From contig DAOSSA010000005.1 of the NCBI GenBank assembly GCA_035376985.1, positions 59,524 to 123,523 on the forward strand: 64,000 nt of DNA, read 5' to 3'. Each line of letters opens with the position of its first letter. The first letter of the stretch is position 1. Made by a program: the position numbers and the translations under genes. Below the pieces are notes generated by a model. That model had not been told where the DNA came from and did not search any database. It worked only from the letters and a program-made list of their open reading frames with translations. This DNA is from Brevifilum sp029548365 (GTDB lineage: Bacteria > Chloroflexota > Anaerolineae > Anaerolineales > Anaerolineaceae). This document shows, in pieces, positions 25,305-34,327 of the stretch.

Positions 25305-27779
25305 ATGCCCGGAAGGAACAAAGACTTTTACCTGGGAAAGACCTATGATCTGGAATCGAAGGCCGTGCAGGAGCAGCAGGTCTTCTATGACCCGGACGAC
25401 CTGACCACACACGCCGTCATCACCGGTATGACCGGGTCGGGAAAGACCGGGCTGGGCGTGATCATGCTTGAGGAAGCTGCATTACGGGGTATCCCGGCCA
25501 TTGTGATCGATCCTAAAGGCGATCTGACGAATTTATTATTGCATTTTCCTGAACTTTTACCTGAGGATTTTCAGCCCTGGGTCGACCATGCCGCTGCCCG
25601 CCGTGAGGGAGTCAGCGTGGAAGAAGCGGCAGAAAAAGCAGCAACCCTGTGGAAAAACGGCCTGGCTTCATCTGGACTGGGTAAGCCCGAACTGGAAGCC
25701 CTGCGCGATGCGGTTGAATATGCCGTTTATACACCCGGGTCTGATGCCGGCCTGCCGGTCAGTATTTTGGCATCTTTTTCTGCCCCCGATATCCCCTGGG
25801 AGGGCAACCGCGAGATCCTGCGTGAGAGGATCTCCAGCACGGTAACCGCGCTCCTGGGTTTGATTGGTATGCGCAATATCGACCCCGTCCAATCCAAGGA
25901 ACATATCCTGCTTTCGAATATTTTTGAAGAAGCCTGGAAAGCAGGCAAAGACCTTGACCTGGCCACCCTGATCACCCACGTGCAATCACCGCCCTTTGAT
26001 AAGCTGGGTGTTTTTTCACTGGATCAGTTCTACCCGCAAAAGGACCGCTTCAGCCTGGCAATGCAGTTGAACAACTTCCTGGCGGCGCCCAGCTTCCACA
26101 CCTGGCTGGAGGGGCAGCCGCTGGACATCGGGCAGATCTTGTGGTCGTCGTCGGGTAAGCCGCGTCACAGTGTGTTCTACCTGGCGCATTTAGATGACCA
26201 GGAGCGCATGTTCTTTGTCACCTTGCTGTACACCGCCATTGAAAGTTGGATGCGCACGCAAAAAGGTTCCAGCAGCTTGCGAGTGATGGTGTATTTTGAT
26301 GAGATTCACGGTTATCTCCCACCCGTTTCGAACCCGCCCAGTAAAAACATCATCCTCAGGATGCTCAAGCAGGCGCGCGCCTTTGGAGTCGGGCTGGTGC
26401 TGGCCACCCAAAACCCGGTGGACGTGGATTATAAGGGGCTCTCCAATGCCGGCACTTGGATGATCGGGCGCTTGCAGACGGAGCAGGACAAAGCGCGGCT
26501 GCTGGATGGGCTGGAAGGCGCCGCACCGGGCGTCGATCGCCGCTCCTATGACCGTATGATCTCACTGTTGGGAAAACGGATTTTTCTATTGCACAACGTG
26601 CATGGATCCGGGTCAAAGATCTTCACGACCCGTTGGGCAATGAACTATTTGCCAGGGCCGCTGACTCGCTCACAAATCCCGGCTGTTAATGCCCTGGTTA
26701 GAGCATCAGAACGCGCTGCTGAAAGACCGGCTGCCAGTGTGCTATCGTCCAGACCTGCGGAATCTCAGGCTGGCCTGGGCCGCGATGTGGCGCCAGTGTT
26801 GCCGGGTTCTGTGCCGACTTTTTATTACCCGGTCAACCGGGGGATTTCAGATGCCCAGCAGGAAGTCAGCAGCCAGATTAAGGGAGATATCCCGCGACCA
26901 CAGTACTTCTACCGTCCAGAGTTGGTGGGGCAGGCGCGTGTGGTGTACCTGGCGCGCAAATACAACATCAGTGAAGAGGTGACATTTACCGTCCGGATTG
27001 ATGAAATGCAGCGCCGGGGATTGGTGCGCTGGGAGAATTACACGGTGCAACCCATTGATCTGCGAATGCTTGAAGACAGCCCGCTGCCCGATGCAGCCTT
27101 TGATACCCTTGATAACGTATCGATTGTGGATGCTCGGTTACTCAAAGACCTGGAAAACGATTTTGCGGATTGGATTTATCGCACGCAGACTTTGAAGCTT
27201 CGCTTGAACGAGGCACTGGGGGTGGTGGCTGAACCGGGCATGTCGGACGAGGAATTCCGCCAGTTGTGTGAAGAAACCATGCAGGTAAAACTGAAGACTG
27301 AAGTGGATACCCTGGCCAAAAAACATGCAAGCCAGCTAAAAACGCTGGAAGACAGGCTTGCCAGGGAGGAAAGCCGCTTGAAAGGGTATCAGGATCAGTT
27401 GGGTCATCGGCGGGTGGAGGAGCTGGGCAAAGGTGTGGAAAATGTCCTGGGTATGTTCACGGGGAGGCGCAGCAGTGTGAGCACATCGCTGACCAAACGG
27501 CGCATGACCAGCCAGGCAAAAGCCAATGTGGATAAAAGCGAGCTGGAAATTAAGGGCATTCAGAAGGATATCGAGACATTAAAATTGGATCAAGAATCCG
27601 AATTGAAGAGAATCGATGAGAAATGGGCTGATGCGCTGGATCAGGTTGTCGAAGAGCCGATCTCAACGTTTAAGAAGGATATTTATGTTGAGAAATTTGG
27701 CCTAGTCTGGCTGCCATATTATGCTTATCCAAAGGGTGAGCAGTGGGTGACCGTGCCAGCCTTTCGGTGGGAAGAATAA
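25305..27779 (+). CDS. HerA/VirB4-type ATPase (DUF87-like) with C-terminal coiled coil
   Basis: 824 residues. Residues 41-48 (GMTGSGKT) form a Walker A loop, VIDPKGDL follows near residue 68, and VMVYFDEIH (327-335) is the Walker B strand; LATQNPVDVDYKGLSNAGTW and IGRLQTEQDKARLL carry the sensor and arginine-finger regions usual in HerA/FtsK-like ATPases. A central winged-helix-like part and a charged coiled coil (about 650-770, rich in E, K, Q) complete it. Such proteins translocate DNA, but no NurA or other nuclease is adjacent. AGGAGG lies 4 nt before ATG 25305. It stands alone, flanked by terminators. Confidence 0.82.
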   Translation: MPGRNKDFYLGKTYDLESKAVQEQQVFYDPDDLTTHAVITGMTGSGKTGLGVIMLEEAALRGIPAIVIDPKGDLTNLLLHFPELLPEDFQPWVDHAAARREGVSVEEAAEKAATLWKNGLASSGLGKPELEALRDAVEYAVYTPGSDAGLPVSILASFSAPDIPWEGNREILRERISSTVTALLGLIGMRNIDPVQSKEHILLSNIFEEAWKAGKDLDLATLITHVQSPPFDKLGVFSLDQFYPQKDRFSLAMQLNNFLAAPSFHTWLEGQPLDIGQILWSSSGKPRHSVFYLAHLDDQERMFFVTLLYTAIESWMRTQKGSSSLRVMVYFDEIHGYLPPVSNPPSKNIILRMLKQARAFGVGLVLATQNPVDVDYKGLSNAGTWMIGRLQTEQDKARLLDGLEGAAPGVDRRSYDRMISLLGKRIFLLHNVHGSGSKIFTTRWAMNYLPGPLTRSQIPAVNALVRASERAAERPAASVLSSRPAESQAGLGRDVAPVLPGSVPTFYYPVNRGISDAQQEVSSQIKGDIPRPQYFYRPELVGQARVVYLARKYNISEEVTFTVRIDEMQRRGLVRWENYTVQPIDLRMLEDSPLPDAAFDTLDNVSIVDARLLKDLENDFADWIYRTQTLKLRLNEALGVVAEPGMSDEEFRQLCEETMQVKLKTEVDTLAKKHASQLKTLEDRLAREESRLKGYQDQLGHRRVEELGKGVENVLGMFTGRRSSVSTSLTKRRMTSQAKANVDKSELEIKGIQKDIETLKLDQESELKRIDEKWADALDQVVEEPISTFKKDIYVEKFGLVWLPYYAYPKGEQWVTVPAFRWEE

Positions 27780-27805
27780 TTCCGCTTCCCTGCTGACCTT
27801 GAGCA

Positions 27806-27844
27806 ACATGGGATGCCCTGCTTGGCAGGGCATCCCATGTTTTG
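27806..27844 (+). terminator. terminator downstream of the HerA-like gene
   Basis: A perfect 16-bp stem, ACATGGGATGCCCTGC (27806-27821) with GCAGGGCATCCCATGT (27825-27840), with a TTG loop and only a short TTT tail. Stem strength supports termination. Confidence 0.8.
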
Positions 27845-27864
27845 ATTAAGCCACAAACACAAAA

Positions 27865-27893
27865 TTGATGAGAAATTAGATAATGTTTATCTT
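27865..27893 (+). promoter_or_regulatory. osmC promoter with overlapping palindrome
   Basis: TTGATG (27865-27870), a 17-bp spacer and TATCTT (27888-27893) form a plausible promoter. A perfect inverted repeat AGATAA-TGT-TTATCT (27878-27892) covers the spacer end and the -10, where a repressor would block polymerase. The core GATAAT..TTATC resembles Fur/PerR-family operators, which would suit an OsmC gene, but this is inference. Confidence 0.45.
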
Positions 27894-27962
27894 ATATGGT
27901 TCTTATATAAATCGTGTATGATCCGCATAAGATTGAAAAATTATAAAAAATAAGGAGACATG

Positions 27963-28391
27963 ATGATTAAAAGAACAGCAAAAGCCGTATGGCAGGGCGA
28001 TTTGAAGCAGGGCAGCGGTTCTCTGGAACTGGGCAGCGGCGCCTTCCAGGGAAAATATTCCTTCTCCTCCCGTTTTGAGGATGGCGTGGGAACCAACCCG
28101 GAGGAGTTGATCGGTGCTGCGCACGCGGGCTGCTTCTCGATGGCGCTCAGCTTGGAGCTTTCCAAAGCTGGCTACACCGTGGATGAGATCCAAACCGAGG
28201 CCATTGTCTCACTGGATAAAGATGCGAACGGGTTTTCAATCTCCGGAATCAAGTTGGTGTCTAAAGCTCGGGTCAAAGATATTACCATGGATGAGTTTAT
28301 CAAGTACGCATCGGGTGCCAAGGAAAACTGCCCGGTTTCAAAAGCATTGGCCGGGGTGAAGATCTACCTGGAAGCGCATTTGATTAAATAG
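27963..28391 (+). CDS. osmC: OsmC family peroxiredoxin
   Basis: 142 residues. The two redox cysteines are in AAHAGCFSMALSLEL and KENCPVSKALAG, as in OsmC/Ohr enzymes that reduce organic hydroperoxides. The VGTNPEELIGAAHAGC segment favours the OsmC branch over Ohr. Two ATGs stand in tandem (27960, 27963); GGAG at 27954-27957 gives better spacing to 27963. Cytoplasmic, single gene, with its own promoter and a palindrome over the -10. In an anaerobe it would serve oxygen-stress defence. Confidence 0.92.
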   Translation: MIKRTAKAVWQGDLKQGSGSLELGSGAFQGKYSFSSRFEDGVGTNPEELIGAAHAGCFSMALSLELSKAGYTVDEIQTEAIVSLDKDANGFSISGIKLVSKARVKDITMDEFIKYASGAKENCPVSKALAGVKIYLEAHLIK

Positions 28392-28806
28392 TGAATGGTG
28401 ATCCCACTTCGCGCAGCATTCCTTGTGCCCTGTAGGGTATTGAGCGCCTGCGCTCAGCCCCTTTTGCTTCGCTACAGGGGTTCCGCTGCGCTTCAGGGAC
28501 GATGATTGTGAATTGTGAATAGGAAATTGGATTTTATTTAGCAGGTTCTTCAGAACCGGTATCCTGTTCCTATGTTGTGGCGCCGGTCTCCAGGCCGGTG
28601 CCACCAAAAGGGTCAGTCCATCAGCTCCGGTCTGGAGGCTGTCATCATTGAATATGGTAACGATCACCTCACACTTTACGTAAACCATCCGGGCCTTGAC
28701 AAAAGGATTGCCCCTGCGGTGATACTCAATACAAGTAAACACTTTTTCAACACTCTTGTTGTATACTACCAGTGACAAATACCTGCCCGATTTTCGTTAA
28801 TGAAAA
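28392..28806. other. gene-free stretch rich in small repeats
   Basis: No gene in these 415 bases. It contains a CGCTTCAGGGAC piece shared with about 19110, the dispersed ~60-nt element (28518-28578), a perfect GGTTCTTCAGAACC palindrome, and a GGCGCCGG...CCGGTGCC hairpin at about 28579-28605. It appears to be a mosaic of decayed intergenic repeats. Confidence 0.5.
28518..28578 (-). repeat. dispersed ~60-nt intergenic repeat, copy 2 (inverted)
   Basis: Reverse complement of the element at 9490-9549: 20 identical bases at one end, 12 at the other, equal length within one base. Confidence 0.6.
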
Positions 28807-29667
28807 ATGCAAAATCGAGATAAAACTGACCAGCAAGCCAGGGCGCTGACCCGCCAGTCCGAATTTTGGGCGAGAATCCTGTTGATAGTGATGGCTCTGC
28901 TGCTATCCGGTTGTTTGCCCCGGACAGTAAGCGAAACCGGGTCCATCCCGATGGATCTGTCTGCGCAGATGACTTATGAAGTGGTGAGCTCCTACCCGCA
29001 TGATCCGGAGGCGTTTACCCAGGGATTGGTCTACCATGGGGGTTACCTGTACGAAAGCACCGGGCTGTACGGCGAATCATCGCTGCGCAAGGTCGCGCTG
29101 GAAACCGGGGAGGTACTGCAGCGCGTGAAACTTCCCCCGCAGGTCTTTGGGGAAGGACTGACCCTGTGGGAAGATCGGTTATTACAGTTAACCTGGCGCG
29201 AGGGGCGCGGGTTCATTCACGCGCTTGAGGGTTTCGCTCCCCTGGGCGAATTTGCTTATGCAACCGAGGGCTGGGGGCTGACCCATGACGGGGCGCAGCT
29301 TATTATGAGTGACGGCAGCCATCGCCTGTATTTTTTAGACCCGGAAAGCTATCACATGATTGGCACAGTCGAGGTTTTCGACCAGGATCAGCCTGTCGAG
29401 CGGCTTAATGAACTGGAATTTATCAACGGCGAGGTGTTTGCCAACATCTGGCAGACGGATTGGATCGCGCGCATCGACCCGCAGTCTGGTGTGGTTTTGG
29501 GCTGGATCGACCTGGCTGGGATCCTGCCTGAGGCGTTAATCACACCGACCACAGACGTGTTAAACGGCATCGCCTACGACCCGCAGGGCAATCGCTTGTT
29601 TATCACCGGCAAAAACTGGCCGCTGCTGTTTGAAATTCGCCTGGTGCCCCTTGATGAGTTAAATTGA
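28807..29667 (+). CDS. glutaminyl-peptide cyclotransferase (beta-propeller type), lipoprotein
   Basis: 286 residues. An N-terminal membrane segment ends in LLLSGC, a lipobox, so the enzyme is probably exported and lipid-anchored. The five-bladed propeller shows YPHDPEAFTQGLVYHGGYLYESTGLYGESSLRK, FGEGLTLWEDRLLQLTW, and LNELEFINGEVFANIW, which are strong signatures of plant-type glutamine cyclotransferases. They convert N-terminal glutamine of peptides into pyroglutamate. The natural substrates in bacteria are unclear. Single gene, ending at a bidirectional terminator shared with hsp20. Confidence 0.9.
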   Translation: MQNRDKTDQQARALTRQSEFWARILLIVMALLLSGCLPRTVSETGSIPMDLSAQMTYEVVSSYPHDPEAFTQGLVYHGGYLYESTGLYGESSLRKVALETGEVLQRVKLPPQVFGEGLTLWEDRLLQLTWREGRGFIHALEGFAPLGEFAYATEGWGLTHDGAQLIMSDGSHRLYFLDPESYHMIGTVEVFDQDQPVERLNELEFINGEVFANIWQTDWIARIDPQSGVVLGWIDLAGILPEALITPTTDVLNGIAYDPQGNRLFITGKNWPLLFEIRLVPLDELN

Positions 29668-29706
29668 ATCAAAAATGGCCAGCGATCTGGCCATTTTCTT
29701 TGATTC
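29666..29706. terminator. bidirectional terminator between convergent genes
   Basis: AAAATGGCCAG pairs with CTGGCCATTTT around CGAT (29672-29697), flanked by GAATCAA/TTGATTC. T-runs occur on both sides, so it serves the cyclotransferase gene and hsp20. Confidence 0.85.
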
Positions 29707-29717
29707 GGGTTCACCCA

Positions 29718-30206
29718 TTATTTATTTTTTGATTTTCCTTCGATCACCTTCGATTTGCTCGCTCCCCCGATTTCAATCCGGCGGGGTTTAACTTCTTCTT
29801 TTTTGGGCAGGTGGATCTGCAGGATGCCGTTTTCTGTTTCAGCCCGGATCTTATCCACGTTAACGGTGCCGGGCAAGGAAATCGTGCGAGAGAAGGTGCC
29901 AAAGCGGCGTTCTCGCAGGTGGTAATGGCCCTCTTCGCCGTCTTCACGCTCATCACGAACTTCGCCCTTGATTGTCAGGTTATTGTCCGTATAGGTGATT
30001 TCGATGTTATCTGCGTCGATGCCAGCCACATTGGCTTTAACAACGAACTCGTCCGGGTTTTCCACCATGTCCATTGGCATGCACAGGCTCATTGGTTCTC
30101 CGTAGGTATACTCCCCGGTGTCGTAGATATTATCAAGCATACGCTCCAAAGCACGGTTCCAGCTCAGCATTTCTCGAAAGGGATCACGTCGTATTAAATT
30201 AGCCAT
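29718..30206 (-). CDS. Hsp20/alpha-crystallin small heat-shock protein
   Basis: 162 residues from ATG 30206, which has GGAGG 8 nt upstream. The alpha-crystallin domain covers about residues 45-140: MPMDMVENPDEFVVKANVAG, YHLRERRFGTFSRTISLPG, and the C-terminal GILQIHLPK. It is an ATP-independent holdase forming oligomers in the cytoplasm. Monocistronic. A TATACT box lies upstream on the minus strand near 30258, but the best TTGACG is 20 bp away, so the promoter class is unclear. No CIRCE element is seen. Confidence 0.94.
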   Translation of the reverse strand: MANLIRRDPFREMLSWNRALERMLDNIYDTGEYTYGEPMSLCMPMDMVENPDEFVVKANVAGIDADNIEITYTDNNLTIKGEVRDEREDGEEGHYHLRERRFGTFSRTISLPGTVNVDKIRAETENGILQIHLPKKEEVKPRRIEIGGASKSKVIEGKSKNK

Positions 30207-30381
30207 TTTATCGTCCTCCATTAATATTGTTTTTATTGACTTACACCCATAGTATAGGGAGGATCTGTTTGATTTGCGTCAAAAGGATATTAACAAAATC
30301 TAAAAGATTTAACTTCAAGGGCTGAACTTATCATTTTTTTGTTGCTGGATCACCGCGCCTGATGGAGATGGAACTCCGAGT

Positions 30382-31146
30382 TCACTCAAGCGATGTCTTT
30401 TCAACCACCCAGAAGTGAGATAAACCAAAAATCCGCAGGGGCGTTTTTTCCAGCCATTGCAGGACGGCGCGTAGACTCTTTCCAAAACGGGGATGCCGGG
30501 CAATGATATTGTCATAGGCGCCGAAGATGATGGTGCGCTTGATCCAGCGTACCGGCAAACCGGAAAACAGGCGCGTGAGATCACGCCGGGTGTAAACATT
30601 GACGTGAGGCGCCAGCCGATCGCGCCAGGGACGCGGCAAGTAGTTAATTAGCGGGATATTCCCGAAATGATAAACCTCGCGCCAGTAAAACCCATGGGTC
30701 TCGAAAGGGTAGCCGCGGTTGGGGCAAAACAACACCAGGCGCCCCCCAGGTTTTAAGCTACGCAGGATCTCTTTGATGACAGCCCGGTCATCCTGGACGT
30801 GCTCCAGCACTTCGTGGCTCAATACCAGGTCAAAGCTCTCTGCACGCAAGGGCAGGTCCTCCCCCCGGGCGTTGACCAAGCGCTCGGCGTGGAGTTTGGC
30901 TTGCTGCAGGCGTTCAAACTCGATATCCAACCCTATGATATTTTCTGTGAATTCCCCCAGGCGAAACAAGTAGGTACCCACTCCGCAGCCATTCACCAGC
31001 ACCGTCTTTTTCTCCCGTTCACCGGCGGCTTCCAGGATTAATGCCAGGCGACGCTGTTGACCGTCCCGCCAAACATAAGAAGGCTCGCCGCGCAGGGCTG
31101 CCTTGTCCAGGTTGCGCACAGAGGGTGGAGTTTCTTGAGGGGACAT
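30382..31146 (-). CDS. class I SAM-dependent methyltransferase
   Basis: 254 residues. The Rossmann-fold motif I is VLVNGCGVGTYLFRLGEF, the acidic end of beta-2 is IIGLDIEFERLQQA, and FDLVLSHEVLEHVQDDRAVIKE and LKPGGRLVLFCPNRGYPFE are motifs typical of UbiE/COQ5-like methyltransferases. The acceptor is unknown. It is coupled to the histidine kinase upstream (3 bp gap) and has GGAG before its ATG. No partner points to a pathway. Confidence 0.8.
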   Translation of the reverse strand: MSPQETPPSVRNLDKAALRGEPSYVWRDGQQRRLALILEAAGEREKKTVLVNGCGVGTYLFRLGEFTENIIGLDIEFERLQQAKLHAERLVNARGEDLPLRAESFDLVLSHEVLEHVQDDRAVIKEILRSLKPGGRLVLFCPNRGYPFETHGFYWREVYHFGNIPLINYLPRPWRDRLAPHVNVYTRRDLTRLFSGLPVRWIKRTIIFGAYDNIIARHPRFGKSLRAVLQWLEKTPLRIFGLSHFWVVEKTSLE

Positions 31147-31149
31147 CGA

Positions 31150-32859
31150 TCACTCCATAACCATCGGGTCGATATCGCGGGTGTGGGGCACCCAGGCCAT
31201 GATGGTGGTACCATCACCGAGCACAGTGGTGATATCCAGGTCTCCGCCAACATTACGGGCGCGAGTTTGCATGTTTGAAATCCCATGTCCCAGCGTTAGC
31301 TGAACCGCTTCAGGGTCAAAGCCGCGACCGTTATCGTGCACTTCCATCAGCACCCGATCGGATGTGGTCCAAACCGACACTTCCACCTTGCTGGCATTCG
31401 CGTGCTTGGCGATATTCGCCAGCGCTTCCTGGCAGATGTGGAACAGGGCAATGGCCTGCGGATCCGGCAAGTTTTCCAACCCTTCAGAGGGACCGCTGAG
31501 AGATGTCTCAACCAGCGAATTAACCTGAAATTCCTTCACCAACCGCTGCAGTCCGTCCATCAGGTTCTCTTCATAGAGCTGGCGCGGACGCATATCCATG
31601 ATGAAGGCGCGCAGGTCGCGAATCGTGCTGTTGAGGTCTTCGATGGATTGTTCAATGCGGGTGCGGACCTGGGCAGGCTCTTCCTCCAGCAGCAGACGGG
31701 CATGTTCAAGCGTCAGCCCCACCGCGTAGATGGATTGGATGACACCGTCGTGCAGGTCCATCCCAATGCGCTCACGCTCTTCGAGCACAGCCAGCCGACG
31801 TCCCTGGATATTCAGACGGACGTTTTCAATCGTGGTCCCCACCCAGGAGGCGATTGATGAGAGCAATTGTCGATCGATATCCTCCAGCGGATCATCCCGA
31901 GTGAGGGCAATGCTGAGCACGCCCAGCACTTCACTGCGGCTGGTAAGTGGGAAACAAGCAATCTGTGCCAGCCCGGCATCCACGAGGGCCTGGTTCCTGA
32001 GGAAGGGGTCGTGCCGGTAGGGCAGACCCACAATAGAGGGATTGCCGCTGCGGGCTGTACGCCCGATCAGGCCTTCATTCAGGGTGAAGCGTGCCTGGTT
32101 CCAGATGGAATGGGTGGCATCACCCATGTGGATAGCCCGCGAAAGAAATTTTTGACCTTCCTGGTCTAAAAAGATTTCACCGATTTCCACATCGAAATAA
32201 TTAATCACCCGGTTGAGTGCTGTTTTAAGCAGATCGTCCAGCTCGGTGATCGACGCCAGGGCTGAAGCCAGGTTATTGAGCAGCGCCAAATCCTGGATGC
32301 GGCGGGTGAGGGTGCGATCCCGTTCGCGCAGCTCATCGTAGGAGTGTGCGTTGGAGATTGCTACCGCGGCATAAGCAGCCAGGGTTTCGATCACGCGCTC
32401 ATCATCCTGCGTGAAACCGTCTCCGGAGATTTTATCGACCAGGTAGATTTGCCCCAGGTTGCGGCCGCCCAGGTAGATGGGTACGCCCAGCAGAGAAACA
32501 ATCCTGGGCTCCTGTTCAGGGAATGCCACCAGTCCAAGATCGGTTTGAATATCCATCACACGTACCGGGTTGCTGGCGTCAGCAATTGCATTGATCAGGT
32601 TCATATTGATCGGTGGATGGGGTTGGGAAAAGACCTGTCCTTCATCGTTCCAGACCGAGATGAATTGCTCGAGATGCCCGCGCTCGGTACGGATGCCAAT
32701 AGTCGCATAAGCAGCATTGGCTTGCTCACAGGCGATGCGGGCGATGCGGTTCAACAGGGAATCAATCGAGATATCCTGCACCAGTTCCAGGCTCACCTGG
32801 TGTAAGGCTGCCAGCCTTTCTTCCAACTGTTCACAGGAGAGATCTGTTTTGATGACCAT
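31150..32859 (-). CDS. GAF-domain sensor histidine kinase (HisKA_3 type)
   Basis: 569 residues, with no membrane segment. Two GAF domains (about 15-175 and 195-345) are followed by a HisKA_3 dimerisation helix, EERERIGMDLHDGVIQSIYAVG, whose His after DL is the phosphorylation site, and a GHKL ATPase domain with HICQEALANIAKHANA (N box) and DNGRGFD, GHGISNMQTRA. This is the NarX/DegS group, which normally pairs with a LuxR-type regulator, but no response regulator is encoded nearby. TAAAAT lies 9 nt before its ATG, so the leader would be only a few bases. Confidence 0.92.
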   Translation of the reverse strand: MVIKTDLSCEQLEERLAALHQVSLELVQDISIDSLLNRIARIACEQANAAYATIGIRTERGHLEQFISVWNDEGQVFSQPHPPINMNLINAIADASNPVRVMDIQTDLGLVAFPEQEPRIVSLLGVPIYLGGRNLGQIYLVDKISGDGFTQDDERVIETLAAYAAVAISNAHSYDELRERDRTLTRRIQDLALLNNLASALASITELDDLLKTALNRVINYFDVEIGEIFLDQEGQKFLSRAIHMGDATHSIWNQARFTLNEGLIGRTARSGNPSIVGLPYRHDPFLRNQALVDAGLAQIACFPLTSRSEVLGVLSIALTRDDPLEDIDRQLLSSIASWVGTTIENVRLNIQGRRLAVLEERERIGMDLHDGVIQSIYAVGLTLEHARLLLEEEPAQVRTRIEQSIEDLNSTIRDLRAFIMDMRPRQLYEENLMDGLQRLVKEFQVNSLVETSLSGPSEGLENLPDPQAIALFHICQEALANIAKHANASKVEVSVWTTSDRVLMEVHDNGRGFDPEAVQLTLGHGISNMQTRARNVGGDLDITTVLGDGTTIMAWVPHTRDIDPMVME

Positions 32860-32984
32860 AGCGGGCTCATTTTACCCCAAAAGGGGGGCTGTGTTCTGAA
32901 AGCAGGCGAGAATCTGATAGCTTTTGGGAGCCCTTTGCCAGTATATTCCATTGAGTGAAATTATTTTTGATCCATTATCATTTC

Positions 32985-32993
32985 TGGTATGAT
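32985..32993 (+). promoter_or_regulatory. extended -10 promoter of the HMG-CoA operon
   Basis: TGG plus TATGAT (32988-32993) forms an extended -10; TTGATC at 32967-32972 is a -35 with a 15-bp spacer. Predicted transcription start near 33000, 28 nt before the preferred HMG-CoA reductase start. Confidence 0.5.
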
Positions 32994-33028
32994 CATTTAT
33001 GATACAACAAACCATGGAGGTCGCGCAG

Positions 33029-34327
33029 ATGGCTGCAAACAGGGCACATGAAGAAAAATTTTACAACCTGAAACCTGCAGAACGCCTGGCACGCATAGCC
33101 GATCAGTACCAGCTTTCAGCAGAGGATGGGGCAGTATTGAGCGGAAAGCAGGGCCTTTCACTTGAATCTGCCGATCACATGATCGAAAATGTGATCGGCA
33201 CCTTCAGCCTGCCTTTGGGAATAGCCCGTAACTTCCTGATCAACGGTCGCGAGGTTCCCGTGCCAATGGTCGTGGAAGAACCTTCCATCGTAGCTGGCGC
33301 TTCTTTTATGGCGAAATTGGCGCGCGGCACGGGCGGTTTCTTTGCCCGCGCGGATGCAGCCGAGATGATCGGGCAAATCCAGGTTTTGGACCTGGACGAC
33401 CCGTTTGCTGCCCGGTTGGCGCTGCTGGACAACAAAGAAATGCTGCTGGCAGAAGCTGCGCGGGTTGATCCCATGCTGATTAAACTGGGCGGCGGACCGC
33501 GTGACCTGGAGGTGAGGTTGATCCAGGATTCGCCCATCGGGGAATTTATGGTGGTGCACCTGGTGTACGATGTGGTGGACGCCATGGGCGCTAACGCGGT
33601 CAACACTGCCGTGGAACGCCTGGCGCCGATTATCGAGCGCATCACCGGGGGCAGGGTCCTTCTACGCATTCTCAGCAACCTGGCTGATCGGCGTTTGGCG
33701 CGCGCCCGGGTGACCATCGGCACCGCAGACCTGGCTTTTGGAGAGTTTAGCGGAGAAACCGTGCGCGATGGTATCGTCCAGGCCTGGGCGTTTGCTGCTG
33801 CCGACCCTTACCGTGCTGCGACGCATAACAAGGGCATTATGAATGGCATCGACTCGGTGCTGATTGCTACCGGGAACGATTGGCGCGCGGTGGAAGCCGG
33901 CGCGCACGCGTTTGCCGCCCGGGGTGGGCGCTATACCAGCCTTTCGACCTGGAGCCGGGGTGAGACCGGAAACCTGGAAGGGTCACTGGAGATGCCGATG
34001 GCCGTTGGCACGGTGGGCGGCGCCACCCGCGTTCACCCTGCGGCTCAGGCCTGCCTGCGCTTAATGGGAATTAAATCGGCTGCCGACCTGGCTGAGGTGC
34101 TGGTTTCGGTCGGCCTGGCGCAGAACCTGGCTGCTTTGCGGGCGCTGGCGACAGAGGGCATCCAGCGCGGGCACATGACCCTGCATGCTCGCCAGGTAGC
34201 GGTTGCCGCTGGCGCACAGCCCGAACAGATCGATGCCCTGGTCGAACGTCTGGTTGCTGATAAAATCATCCGTATTGATCATGCGATAGCAATTTTAGAA
34301 GATTGGAATGGAGGAAACCGTGGATAA
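33029..34327 (+). CDS. mvaA: hydroxymethylglutaryl-CoA reductase, class II
   Basis: 432 residues. Signatures: ENVIGTFSLPLGIARNFLING (catalytic Glu), ALLDNKEMLLAEA (catalytic Lys region), DAMGANAVNTAVERLAP, and C-terminal GHMTLHARQVAVAAGA (catalytic His). It interconverts HMG-CoA and mevalonate. Class II enzymes are often NADH-dependent and can be degradative, but here the gene is followed directly by HMG-CoA synthase and a thiolase-like gene, which favours mevalonate synthesis. The frame opens at ATG 32999, right after the -10 box; ATG 33029 has GGAGG 8 nt upstream and is preferred. Confidence 0.93.
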   Translation: MAANRAHEEKFYNLKPAERLARIADQYQLSAEDGAVLSGKQGLSLESADHMIENVIGTFSLPLGIARNFLINGREVPVPMVVEEPSIVAGASFMAKLARGTGGFFARADAAEMIGQIQVLDLDDPFAARLALLDNKEMLLAEAARVDPMLIKLGGGPRDLEVRLIQDSPIGEFMVVHLVYDVVDAMGANAVNTAVERLAPIIERITGGRVLLRILSNLADRRLARARVTIGTADLAFGEFSGETVRDGIVQAWAFAAADPYRAATHNKGIMNGIDSVLIATGNDWRAVEAGAHAFAARGGRYTSLSTWSRGETGNLEGSLEMPMAVGTVGGATRVHPAAQACLRLMGIKSAADLAEVLVSVGLAQNLAALRALATEGIQRGHMTLHARQVAVAAGAQPEQIDALVERLVADKIIRIDHAIAILEDWNGGNRG

